64,000 nucleotides of DNA from Phlebotomus papatasi. Its lineage: Eukaryota; Arthropoda; Insecta; Diptera; Psychodidae. The notes under the pieces were generated by a model. It was not told where the DNA came from, did no database searches, and was given only the letters and a program-made list of their open reading frames with translations. The DNA is taken from the NCBI RefSeq assembly GCF_024763615.1, contig NC_077224.1, positions 44,402,712 to 44,466,711 on the forward strand, given 5' to 3'. Position numbers and translations under genes: made by a program. This document shows positions 23,089-33,421 of the stretch, one piece after another; the stretch's first letter is position 1, and each line of letters starts with the position of its first letter.

Positions 23089-23234
23089 GCCTTTAAGGAC
23101 GAGTGGGACACCGATGTCCCAGAAACAAAACATTTTTTTACTATACCTATAAAAACTTATGTTGCCCTCTTAATAGTCCGAAAAGAAAACAGTTTATATT
23201 TTGGGACACCCGTGTCCTATTCGTCCTTAAAGGG
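23089..23234. mobile_element. TTAA-type MITE, CCCTTTAAGGACG ends
   Basis: The left GCCTTTAAGGACGAGTGGGA plus CACCGATGTCCCA mirrors the right TGGGACACCCGTGTCC then CGTCCTTAAAGGG. TTAA follows at 23235-23238; a one-base-changed TTGA precedes at 23085-23088. It is 146 bp, non-coding, same family as 9449-10340. Confidence 0.7.
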
Positions 23235-23289
23235 TTAAAGTACGAGTTTAACTCACCTGATAAAAGGAAATATTATTTTTTAAATTTCA

Positions 23290-23470
23290 AATGACGTGAA
23301 CAAAATTTCTCAGACTTGTTCACCTTAAAGTAAGTTTATCCAAAAATGGCTCCGAAAATCAGGACCTAACGGCTGAATTTCTGAGATTTTTTTAAAGAAA
23401 ATTTCATAAAATATAATTTTAATATTACACTTTTATATGCTCAACACTAAACATACCAAGGCCCGGTTAA
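23290..23470 (-). repeat. TTAA-GGGTTAC repeat family, fragment C (reverse)
   Basis: The reverse complement reads TTAACCGGGCC, then CATATAAAAGTGTAATATTA, GTCCTGATTTTCGGAG and CTTACTTTAAGGTGAACAAG, in the same order as fragments A and B. Confidence 0.6.
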
Positions 23471-23689
23471 ATTAACACATATTTAAATGGTACAATGTCA
23501 CTATTAAACTTTATGAATTTCTTAAAATATGCATGTAGTATATTTTTCAGTGTTTAAATTTCAATTTTTTTTTTTTTTCAAGATAAATTTTTTGAGTATC
23601 CTATCCTGCCGCGGTTTGTCATTTTACCGAACGCCCTCGGAAAAACCATCAAAAACGGTCGGTAGGTTTAGTGTTAAAGATTCAAACTT

Positions 23690-23785
23690 GACCTACTTCT
23701 ACTTTCAGGATTTCGGCTTTCGGAATTTTGACTTTTCGGGGTTTAGCTTTCGGGATTTTGGCCGGCACTCACTCGGATACCTCTT
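23690..23785. repeat. Short GGGATTTTGG-CTTTC array (end of the 31.7/43.0-kb family)
   Basis: AGGATTTCGGCTTTCGGAATTTTG and TTCGGGATTTTGGCCGGCAC repeat at about 15-19 bp spacing, like the right ends of 31695-32690 and 43031-43345. Confidence 0.5.
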
Positions 23786-23945
23786 ATTTTTGAAATATTA
23801 GGAATCGAAGATTACATCCTAAAATAGCCATATAACTTCTTTTCTAATTGTCCGAATTTAATGATTGACGGTACTAATGAAAGGTCTCGTGAACTACTAC
23901 AAGCCTTCAAAATATTGAAACTTTATGTTGTAGAAATAATTTTAG

Positions 23946-24115
23946 GTTACTGGTGACCCAATCGGCCTTCACCCTTAACGATTGGGTCGCCGGTGGCCCA
24001 AAAACGAAATTTTTCCTACAGCCATCTTACTTTTCGTTTTGCTCTAAAAAGTAAGAAAAAAAATTTTTTTTAACCCCAAATTTTTGAATCTCTCGTCCTC
24101 AATTGGGTAAAGGGT
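23946..24115. repeat. Short palindrome and partial TTAA-family end
   Basis: GGTGACCCAATCG and CGATTGGGTCGCC are inverted repeats (one mismatch) around a 14-bp spacer containing CCCTTAA. CTCAATTGGGTAAAGGG then TTAA ends the region, resembling a right end of the CCCTTTAAGG family. Confidence 0.45.
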
Positions 24116-26107
24116 TAAGGGTTACTTTGAACCCTTTCCATTCTTTGTCATCAATATTCAGGTTATCTGGGTTATCTTGACTTATCATTATTTTGTTATG
24201 TTTAGGATAAACATTTTTTGCATTTCATTTTTAATACGATAGCTCATTATGCGTTTTTTACGTCTTTTTTTCTGGATATTTTTCTTAAAAGGTACCTTAT
24301 ATTTTAGCATTACGCGACCGAATATGGAAGAAAACGAAAACATAGTGCGGGGGTGAAAAAATTAACCAACATAAAGAGTAAATCCCGGGACAATGTGGCA
24401 ATAAATACTTATCAAAATGAATTAAATTGAAATGTTCGTTAGTGCATGATGAAACTAACCATTTCGTATAATCCATATAGATCACTAACTAGAGACAATG
24501 GAGGCTATGAACGCAGCTACGAGGCAAGCTTTCAAAGAAGGGTGTTCATGGGGTATTGGCTGTACGTGGGGTAGGGGCTAGAAATCCTCAGTAAATCTTC
24601 GAGGGAGACTTTTGGTCACACAAGGAATTAACTTTATACACATTTGTGGTCCCTTGGGTGGCCTTATCATATGGGAAATGCGATTCGAAGAGACAGAAAA
24701 ATGTCAATTGATGACCTCGATGTTTGGGGTGGATAAGGGTTAAATGTGTCAGTGTTGGCATAAACAAAGCTTTCTCTCTGGCTGAATCCATTCATTTAAA
24801 CAGAACAAATCTTATGTGGATCTCCTAAATCTTATGGTGAAATGCACTTCTTATTCGTGCTGTCGAGAACAGACAATGGAACCAGAGATTTTGCATAAAA
24901 TTCACTGAGTCGAAAATATATATGAAAATTTTAAGTAATTTTCAAAGTTTAGGACTGGAAGCTTTCACATGTCTCTGCAATAAAACATTCTGTACACAAA
25001 ACTTCGAAGCTGTGTTCAGGGATGGTGTACTACAGTAGAATAGACTTTATTATATACATTATTTTTGGTATTTGTTAAGCTTTTTGAAACACTTTGAACA
25101 TTTTTAGTTGAAATAAAAATTTTAAATTTTTACATACCATTGCAAAAATAGTCATTTAAAAGTAGATTTCTTTCTCAGAATAAAATGTATTCCACCCCTG
25201 ACGAGGAAGTTTATGTCATACTTCGTAGGGTTTTTCTTTGAGGTAGAATTATTCCTTTACATCCTCTTCATAGTTTGAATTATTGCTGCACATATTCCGC
25301 CAAAATCTCCAACCATGATGGCAATATATATAGGAAAGTGTGAAAAGCTCTTAAGTTGTCGCAAAGACAGATAAATTAACCTTGCCAGGATCCTGTGGTA
25401 ACTCACATCTTGAGACTTTTCTCACTTCTCTTTGGAGAGTTTTACACCCTCAACCGACTAAAGAGGCCAAAAAAGGGAGGATTGAGAAGACATTTTCGGG
25501 CGAAATACTTGTGATGATGGTTTTCCCGAGGACTAAGTGCACAAGATATGAGTATGTGGCCTCTCAAAATACAGAAAAGATGGCTTGAAAAGTTATACTC
25601 CCTGAACATGACATATATACACGCCAAATTCCTCCTCTGAACTTTTAAGATACAACACATGATACTTGAAAATCCTTTTGAAATTCGACTCATTTAAAAT
25701 TAACGCCAAGAAATTTTCCATGTGTATCGAACATTTCTCTCTCGTATCTGGCAAGAGCACTCAACAGCCTAGATTCTTGATGAAATCTCAGGAAGTGCAG
25801 AAAAAAGAATTACCCAAGAAGCAATTTTTTCTTAATATAATCTAATAGGATTCCTTAAGTAAGACACTAAAATTCTCACTATAAGTATTTCAAAAGTGCA
25901 CTAAAAGACTTGTTTAATACTTGGTTCTATAAGGCAGCTGTTTTGCTTTTTGGGTAATGAAATGAAAAACACTTCGCAATGTGCCCAAATTGTGGTGTAT
26001 AATGTTTTGATATTAATCTTGATACTTTGAATGAACAAAGTTGTTTAACTGTGTTATCACACTTGCACTGTAAAATTTTAATATGATTCACATTAATTGT
26101 CGCTAGT
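24116..26107. other. AT-rich DNA, no gene seen
   Basis: Small open frames (24297-24485, 25382-25693) have no motifs and overlap in both orientations. Confidence 0.5.
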
Positions 26108-26396
26108 GAGGGTCCAAATGTGTAATTTGTGTGTTTGAATCATCTTATATTCAAAATTTGATCTATTTGTTGATAAAAAGGTAGACTTGACCCGCAAAAT
26201 TTGATATAAATTGATTTACAGCATTAATGCAAAAAATTAATGCGATTTTCTCTTTAATTTTTTAATGTGAAAAATATCTATGCTTTAGGTAAATTTAAAC
26301 TTATTTTTGCAGGCTAAGTCCACTTCTTTGTAAATAAATAGAAAAAACTTCAAATATTAAGTGACTCAAACACACAAATTACACATTTGGATTCTC
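26108..26396. mobile_element. MITE-like element with long TIRs
   Basis: The arm at 26112-26142 (TCCAAATGTGTAATTTGTG, then GTTTGAATCA) recurs as reverse complement at 26362-26392 with two mismatches. A looser match continues inward (GACTTGACCCGCAAAA with TTTTGCAGGCTAAGTCC), giving arms near 85 bp. No ORF. Target duplication not resolved. Confidence 0.7.
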
Positions 26397-26397
26397 G

Positions 26398-26727
26398 ATT
26401 ACCGTATTACCTTGTCTCATACTCGATGGCACTAGGTGAAAATAATATAAGAAAATTGAAGAAATAAAACGAAAATGCGATAAACGGTGAGTAAAAAAAA
26501 CTGTACGATTAATTTCTCTTACAGTTTTTCTTGCTCACTGTTTGTCGAATTTTCATTTTATTTCTTCAATTTTCTTATTATTATTTTCATCTAGTGCCAC
26601 CGAGTATGAGATAAGGTAATACGGTAATGGAAAATTTGCTTAAGAATTGCAATAAAAATGCGTAAATTAACGAAAAACGGTGAGGTTACGGCGAGAATCT
26701 TATTATCAATGTGATTCTGGCCTTAAT
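26398..26727. mobile_element. Foldback family, copy A (left end incomplete)
   Basis: Arms 26398-26508 and 26515-26628 are reverse complements around a 6-bp loop (TACCGTATTACCTTGTCTCA, GTGCCAC/GTGGCAC, AATTGAAGAAATAAAA). A right flank follows with GTGAGGTTACGGCGAGAAT and ATCAATGTGATTCTGGCC. Copy B at 27564-27924 has the same layout plus a left end. This copy abuts the MITE at 26108-26396, which may have replaced its left end. Confidence 0.8.
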
Positions 26728-26889
26728 ATTATCTCTCTAGGTCAAATGTGAAGCGATCGTTAACGACCCAAGTAGATGCTTAATAAATTACTCTTCTCAA
26801 TATTAAAGCAATTATCGAGACATAAACGAATTGAGTTCAGGCACGCTAAAGACTAGCACCAGAGCACCACCGTTCCTCCACTCAAAATC

Positions 26890-27275
26890 CAACACTATTC
26901 TCATATAGCCAAATGGTCCGAAGATCGTTTCCCATAATCCAGGAACAGTTGGGGATCCTAACCTAATCTCCAAGAAAGGTCATATCTACACAGGTAAAAC
27001 TGGTTAAATCAGCTCAATACTAACCTGAACTTCTGATAGCAACTAATTCTGTAGATACCTAACCAGCAAAGCGAAGGGTCGCAGAATCCAAGTCGTTCAA
27101 ACTTGTTGAACATAATGTCACGCCTAACCTGTATAACCGAGTCGAAGGCCTTGGTTTAATATTTGAAAAGGGCACTGATTACTTCCGATAGGTCGCTAGT
27201 TCAGGAGTAATTTTATTATAAATATTTGAATTGCATCTTCACAACCCAATCCCGGACGGTATCCAAACGGAAAAG
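26890..27275 (-). pseudogene. Non-LTR reverse transcriptase relic
   Basis: Minus-strand frames give FGYRPGLGCEDAIQ (about 27270-27230), then ALFKY-TKAFDSV and FNKFERLGFCDPSLCWLG (about 27175-27060). These correspond to the FGFR.G.S..DAI, LFLD..KAFD.V and KL..LG.......W...YL positions of LINE RT. Stops and at least one frameshift break it; the first catalytic Asp is replaced. The YxDD motif is not recognised downstream. Clade uncertain. Confidence 0.6.
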
Positions 27276-27563
27276 CTTCAAATATTATGTAAAATTTTAC
27301 CACTGTGTTTTTTTATGTTTTCAAAACTTATTAACAACAGATTCATAAAATTACTTTAAATAATCAATACAACTGGAAATAAATAATACAACAGTTCAGA
27401 AAGAAATAAAATTGAAGCCCTTGTCCCTAATGATGTTGTGGGCATAGGTCGTCCAAGTTCCAGTAAAGCCTCTTTCTTTTTCTCCACTTCAAGAAGGTTT
27501 TCGAATTCAAATCCCAAACGTTGCCAGGCATAACCTTAAATTTGGCTCCTTGGCTCAGGCCTT

Positions 27564-27924
27564 AGAGCAGAATCACATTGACAGTAAAATGTCACCGTCA
27601 CCGTCAAAGCTCTCATCGTATTTCGTTGATTTACGCATTTTCATTGTAATTTTTACGCAAATTCTCATTTACCGTGTTACATTATCTCATACTTGGTGGC
27701 ACTAGGTGAAAATAATATAAGATAATTGAAGAAATAAAACGATTATGCGATAAACGGTGAGCATAAAAAACTGTACGAAAAACTGTAGCAAAAAAATCCT
27801 ACAGTTTTTTTTTGCTTACCGTTTATCGCATTTTTGTTTTATTTATTCAATTTTCCTATGCGTAAATCAACAAAATACGGTGAGGCTACGGCGAGCATTT
27901 TACTGTCAATGTGATTCTGCCCTT
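27564..27924. mobile_element. Foldback family, copy B
   Basis: Ends GCAGAATCACATTGACAG (left) and CTGTCAATGTGATTCTGC (right) are exact inverses. Inside, the same long arms as copy A appear (TCTCATACTTGGTGGCACTA, AATTGAAGAAATAAAACG, CGATAAACGGTGAGC) around an ACTGTACGAAAAACTGTAGC centre. No coding region. Target duplication ambiguous. Confidence 0.8.
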
Positions 27925-28278
27925 ACTCGAGGTGGGCGTTTATTTATAATAGAGAAAGATGAGCCGACGGTGGATGATACTTGTATTTTTAGGACATGAA
28001 TGTCCTTCCGGTGAGCGTCGGTGTATTGGGTGCAATCCAAAATAAAAAACACACAATGTACCAGAGCTTTCGACACCTATCGTGTCTTCTTCAGTGGTTC
28101 TTGGTTAGTCTTTCTTTGGATATTTTGTCAAGTTTTGGTCTACTTTTTTACACATCAGTTGTTTGAAATTAGTTAGGAGCGAATTTCTTTTCTTTCTTTG
28201 TTGTCATCAAACGGCTTGGCACTTTATTTATAATGGCTTGCAAAGCTCGTTAGCGGTTATATATTATAATCAGATGTA
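27925..28278. other. Unassigned sequence
   Basis: No feature recognised. Confidence 0.4.
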
Positions 28279-28507
28279 GGGTGGAAGGAACACCTATTAG
28301 AGAGGGAACCCCTATTGACACTATTGTCAAAATGATGAAATTTACTTAATGCATCTGGTGAAATGCAAGTGATATTACGTTTTTTCTGTAATCTACCTTT
28401 TCTTATTAAAAGAGATGTTCAAATTTCATATGCTAAATCGGTACTGAAAGTGTCAATAGGTATGGCATGATGAATTCTTAAAGTGTCAATAGGTGTTCCT
28501 TTCACCC
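28279..28507. mobile_element. MITE, TA duplication, GGGTGGAAGGAACACC ends
   Basis: The left GGGTGGAAGGAACACCTATT and the reverse of the right, GGGTGAAAGGAACACCTATT, differ at one base. TA at 28277-28278 and 28508-28509. The subterminal TATTGACACT motif occurs three times. 229 bp, non-coding, Tc1/mariner-type by duplication. Confidence 0.85.
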
Positions 28508-28509
28508 TA

Positions 28510-31500
28510 ACCATTAAAAATTAACTTTGACCTATTTGGTACCCAATGGCCATCTAAATCTTCTAAATGAATTTAAGGTCGCTTCTACTAAATCATAAAA
28601 AAATTTCTAATGCTATTCAATCATTAACCATAAAAATCTTTATATAGGAATAGACACAAGATCATTTACGTTTATCGTAAATGTCTATTCAGGTAAAGTT
28701 TGAAACAATATTAGAAAAGCAAACAACGATACAAGAATAGACTTATGGGGAAGGGTGAACTATGACACCAAATCGTTATCTCTCTGATAGCTACTTGGCG
28801 TCTAGTTCTGATAACGCCAGAAAACAACTAACGAAAGAAAGAATCATTTAGGCATTTTTAGGACATCGTTTGAATAGAAAATGTACGAGAATTACGTACA
28901 TACCATTGTCAGTTGGATAAGCAACTGTGCTAATGCTAACTGAATTTGCTTTGTGTCTGAATTTGTTGTAAACTACGCATGGCGTGTAGAATGACAGAAA
29001 AAAAGCAAATGCAGTTGGCATAGTTGCTGATCTAACCGACAACGATATGTTCACCACTTTGAAAGATTCTAGAAACAAAACGAAGCTTTCCGATTAAACA
29101 TCAATTGAAGTTTGAAAAAGTCTGGCTTAATGATTATTACATTTCTCTGTACAAATAAATCCATTCCAAGTCTTGGATTTATAGATAATTCAGAGGAACC
29201 ACCACTAAAGGAAAAAGTCATTTTTGCATTCGAATCTGGCAACACTAAAAAAAAGTGGCTGATATTGCATTTATTTTTTAATGTTTTTAAGAATTTTAAT
29301 TATTATTGAGGAATTTTTCCTGCCTAATTTTGTTGCAAGAGGTCTAATAAATATAAATAATGCGATAATTGTGATAAATTTGTAAAACTTGCGTGTTTTT
29401 TTGAGACCAAAAGAAAATGGGTTAACGAACACTAATAGAAAATTGGAAATTATTAATGTTTCTTATAATATTTTTATTCTTTCTTCCTTTACATAGAAAA
29501 AGAAACTAATCTAGAATCCTTACAATGTAAAGGATGTGAGATTTATCCATTTTCTAGAAGGATAAAAAGGATTTTTTCGAGTCAATGGCACTTATGGTGG
29601 TCTAATGGAATGAATTTCAGTGTCCGGAGGGCTTCGAAACAGCACACGAATTGTCTGGGAGGCTACCTAGTATTCTAGGCCTCCCTCCAGAAAAGTTAGA
29701 ATACCAGGATTATTAAGAAAAACCCCTAAGAGCCCCAAAACAATTGAAAAATGTAGTTTGCATGCTCTTTTTGCAGGGCAATTTTCACACTAAAAATACA
29801 CAAAAAAAAAACAGGAAAAATCAGAGAATTTTCTCACAAACCTCTTCACTGGCCAATTCTTTAATGATTTGTAATGAAATTACTGCCGAAATTCGCTTAC
29901 TTCCGTGCAAAATTACGCAAAAACATCAAGAGAAATGCCGCAAAGGGCACTGTCCGCCATCTTCTATTTGACAACTGAACCGTCTTATGGTGCATTTCTT
30001 CGAGCAAAGCAAACACTTTTTCAAGGCAATTTTTAGAAGATTTTCCACGGAGAATTCAAAAAATAAATAGTCAGAAGTGCTTCCAAAACTCTCCAATTTT
30101 CTTTTTCAATTCATAAATCACCGATTTTCCACATAATTTTCATAATTTTCCACGAAGAATAAAATGTTGCAAAAGTCGCTGGGCGACCCATATTTAGCCT
30201 ATTTTTGCTATCAAATCACGTCTTTTAACCAATTCTGTGTCACTAAACTAATTCTAAAAACTATTTTCTTTATGTTAACACCAATTTTTATTGAAATTGC
30301 ATTAATTGAACTTCATAAATTGGCTTTAAAAAGCAATCTCGGCGACGTTTTTTTCAAATGCTGGCGACTACCACTACAAAAACAGAAAAACGACTTTTTC
30401 CTTCAATGTTGGTTCCTCTGGATAATTAAACATTGGCCTACAATTTGGCGCTGGCTTTCCATCAACAGCGCCTTTCACCAAATGATTCACTCACATACTC
30501 ATTCTCCTAACCTCATTCTATGTGAGGTCATAATTTACTGTATCGTGTGACAAGATAAATGACAATTGCAATTGATAGTCTCATCGGAGTGTCATACATG
30601 TATTCGGATGTAATAGCTTTTGTACTTTACCAAAGTTCTGGATCTCTGCCACATCCTCTCCAGAATTCATCATTTAGGTATTTGGCGGAACACAGTCGAC
30701 GCATAAATCACTTAAGCCGAATACCATCATTTTCCGAGATGCGTCCCCAGAATCGAGGGTGGTGTGCAAGAAGTGAATACACGAAATCATCCGCCAACAA
30801 TCCCGCACAACCACCCTATTCCACGAAATCCCCAACCATCGGACGAAATGCACCATTCAAAAGCACAAACCCCATTGAAATTTCATTCAATTGGAGCTTT
30901 GTTAAATGTGGGAACCCATAAATTGAACTCATCTCTATAGTCACCCTCAGTATTACAATGCAAAAGTGCACTTTCTGCATACACACAAAATGGCATTAAA
31001 TTTCAGTACAGTAGACAATTGTGTGTGCCCTGAGAGCCATCTTTTCTACAACTATTCACGAAAATTCTTTATATAAATCTTTAAAAGCATAAAGCACTAT
31101 ACACATATATATTTTCGAGGTACAAAAAGGGCGAGCAGACTTTCCAATTACTTGTATCCCCGATGGCCTTTGAATTGAGGGCGGACGACTACAGCGTTCT
31201 TTTACTGTGCCTTCAATGAGCCTCTTGCTCTATTTTCCATTGCCATTTTCCATTCGTACATCAACTGAGAAATACAGGATATTCCTCTTATATTCATCTT
31301 TTTTGCAATGGTCAACGCATTCGCAGCCTATTTACATTGGCAGTCATTTAAATAAATCTTATGTTGAAATAAATACATCTTAAGATTGTACGTACATCTT
31401 AAAACTACCCCTTAAGTAAGACCCTGGACAAATAACACGTACAAAATCTGCACAGGTTTCACTCTAACAACTTACGATACAGGTCTGGAGGTAGCCTTGA

Positions 31501-31694
31501 GCTCTCTGGTTTTCATCATATATCGTAGCTCATGAATTCGTAAAAGATTATGATGAAATCTCTAATGGCGACTAACAGAAAAGCAAGTACCGCAAATATA
31601 GGTAGGACTTCGTCAGACGGCACATCAAACCTTTGAGCCAGTATAGCTACCAAAATGTACTTTTCGATCTTGCCTTATCGTTCACCCATAAGAT
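28510..31694. other. AT-rich DNA; unsupported frames only
   Basis: The longest open frames, 30164-30550 (128 aa) and 30559-30921 (120 aa), have no recognisable domain, start context or homologue I know. The stretch 30640-30920 is somewhat GC-richer and has an almost open minus frame with three stops, so a decayed exon or element is possible. Nothing else seen. Confidence 0.4.
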
Positions 31695-32690
31695 CACCCA
31701 CAAATTCACAAAGCCAAAATCCCGACTGGGCCGAAAATCCCGGAAAGCTGAAATTAGCAATGGGCCAAATTCTCGAAATGGTCGAAATCACGAAAAGCCA
31801 AAATCCCGAAAAGCCAAAATCTTGAATTTGCCAAAATCTCCAATTGGTCAAAATCTCGCAAAGCCAAAATCCCCAAAGCAATGGGCCAAAATCCCGAAAA
31901 CCCAGAGTTTCGAAAAGCAAAATCTCGAATGGACCAAAATTCCGAAAAGCCCAAAACACCGAAAGCCAAAATCTCCAATGCCGAAATCTTGAAAGCCGAA
32001 ATCCCGAAAAGTCGAAATACACAATGGACCAAAATCTCAAATGAGTCAAAATCATGAAAAACCAAAATTTCGATAAGACAAAATCTTGAATGGGACCAAA
32101 ATCTCCAATTGATCAAAATCCCGAAAAGCCAAAATACCCAATGCAATGGGCCAAAATCCCGAAAATCCAAAATTCCGAAAAATCAAAATCCCGAATGGAC
32201 CAAAATTCCGAAAATCTCAAAACACCGAAAGCGAAAATCTCCAATGCGAAAATCTTAAAAGCCGAAGTCCCGAAAAGTCGAAATACCCAATACGGGTCAA
32301 AATCTCAAATGGGTTAAAACCTCGAAAAACCAAAATCTCGAAAATCTAAAACCTTGAATGGGACAAGATCCCGAAAAGCTAAAATCCATAATGCAATGGG
32401 CCAAATTCCCGAAAAACCAAAATCCCAAAAAGCTAAAATCTCGAATAGGCCAAAATTCCGAAAAGCCAAAATCTCCACTCAACCAAAATCGTGAATTCTT
32501 AAAAACGTCATAGCTACACCCACAATTCCACTCACGCTTGTTGGGAGCAAAGAGCATATTATTGTGTTTTGGGACATTATTCCACACATTATTCTCCGTA
32601 TAATTTCGTTCTTTTCAAGATATCTACCATACGGGATTTTGGTTTTCGTAATTTTCACTTTCGGGATTTTAGGCAGCACTGCCCTGAAGA
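31695..32690. repeat. AAAATCCCGAAAAGCC minisatellite-expanded element
   Basis: From about 31715 to 32500 a 17-19-bp unit (CCGAAAAGCCAAAATC with variants such as TCGAATGGACCAAAAT) recurs dozens of times, imperfectly. A unique core (32500-32630, with GTCATAGCTAC and CACGCTTG) and a short inverted tail (GGGATTTTGGTTTTCG...TTTAGGCAGCACTG) follow. The core and tail match the compact element at 43031-43345, so this is one member whose left terminal repeat array expanded. Open frames across it (up to 138 aa) are products of the repeat. Confidence 0.85.
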
Positions 32691-32975
32691 TACGATAAAT
32701 TACCAGTCAAGATTTCATTAGGTTGGAAAGACTGGGACGGAATAGGCTTCAAAGCACCTAGCCTACCTCTTAAGTGTAAAACCAAGCTTCTTGAAAAACT
32801 GTAATTCACATGTCCTTCTTCTATGATGTTCAAAGACCGGACTGAGTCCCCGTTCCTTAATTTATAAATATAGTGGAAGAAGAGTCCCAGAATACAATAA
32901 CACAGCAGCAAGCTAAGAAAAGGCCTAGGAAGAGATTTTAATGGTAGCACTTAGAAAAGACAGAATTCAGGCGGA
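32691..32975 (+). other. Unassigned, possible LINE-derived sequence
   Basis: Slightly GC-richer sequence interrupted by the RTE insertion and resuming at 33422. Some frames hint at decayed coding, but no motif is firm. Confidence 0.25.
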
Positions 32976-32989
32976 GAAGTCTACTGCAG
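32976..32989. repeat. 5' target-site duplication of the RTE insertion
   Basis: GAAGTCTACTGCAG, identical to 33408-33421. Confidence 0.85.
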
Positions 32990-33407
32990 TGGGTAATGAC
33001 CAAAAGGGTAAGATCGCAAATGCAAGCTGCCGAGATGAGGTACCTTCGGGCGGTTAAGGGACTCACTCGTCGAGATCGAGTAAGGAATGTAGCCGTTCGT
33101 GAGGAACTAAGAGTCGAGGAGCTGCTTCTTCGGGTCGAGAGATCACAACTTCGATGGTATGGACATGTTCAACGCTTGAATGAAGATTCCCCAGAAAAGC
33201 TATACAAGCCATTGTGAGGAGACCTCGACCTCGGGGCAGACCTAGGACAATGTGACTGAATAAAATTTAGAATCTTTCGTGGGAGCGTCTTAGGATCGAA
33301 CCCGAACACATTCCTGAAGTGGCGGAGGATCGACAAGCGTGGGCTGCTAGTTTGGATGTCATGGGCCCGCAACCCCAATAGGGATAAGCGGTTGAAAATG
33401 AATGAAT
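32990..33407 (+). mobile_element. 5'-truncated RTE-type LINE insertion
   Basis: Sense translation from 32996 gives TKRVRSQMQAAEMRYLRAVK, GLTRRDRVRN and LLLRVERSQLRWYGHVQRLN, the C-terminal tail typical of RTE/Rex3-like reverse transcriptases. GRPRTMW and IEPEHIPEVAEDRQAWR-type wording follows in shifted frames to about 33360. The catalytic domain is absent through 5' truncation. The 3' end is an (AATG)n tail (33398-33410). A perfect 14-bp duplication brackets it, so it is a genuine, moderately recent insertion, not an internal relic. Confidence 0.9.
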
Positions 33408-33421
33408 GAAGTCTACTGCAG
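33408..33421. repeat. 3' target-site duplication of the RTE insertion
   Basis: GAAGTCTACTGCAG; the first GAA may overlap the (AATG)n tail. Confidence 0.85.

Noticed and set aside
30164..30921. 128- and 120-aa plus-strand open frames
   Set aside because: No domain, no splice or promoter context and no similarity I can name; kept only as a note in the surrounding stretch.
31633..32587. Several 60-138-aa open frames on both strands
   Set aside because: All are translations of the AAAATCCCGAAAAGCC tandem array, visible as repeating RFWPIRDF/KSRKPKS peptides, not genes.
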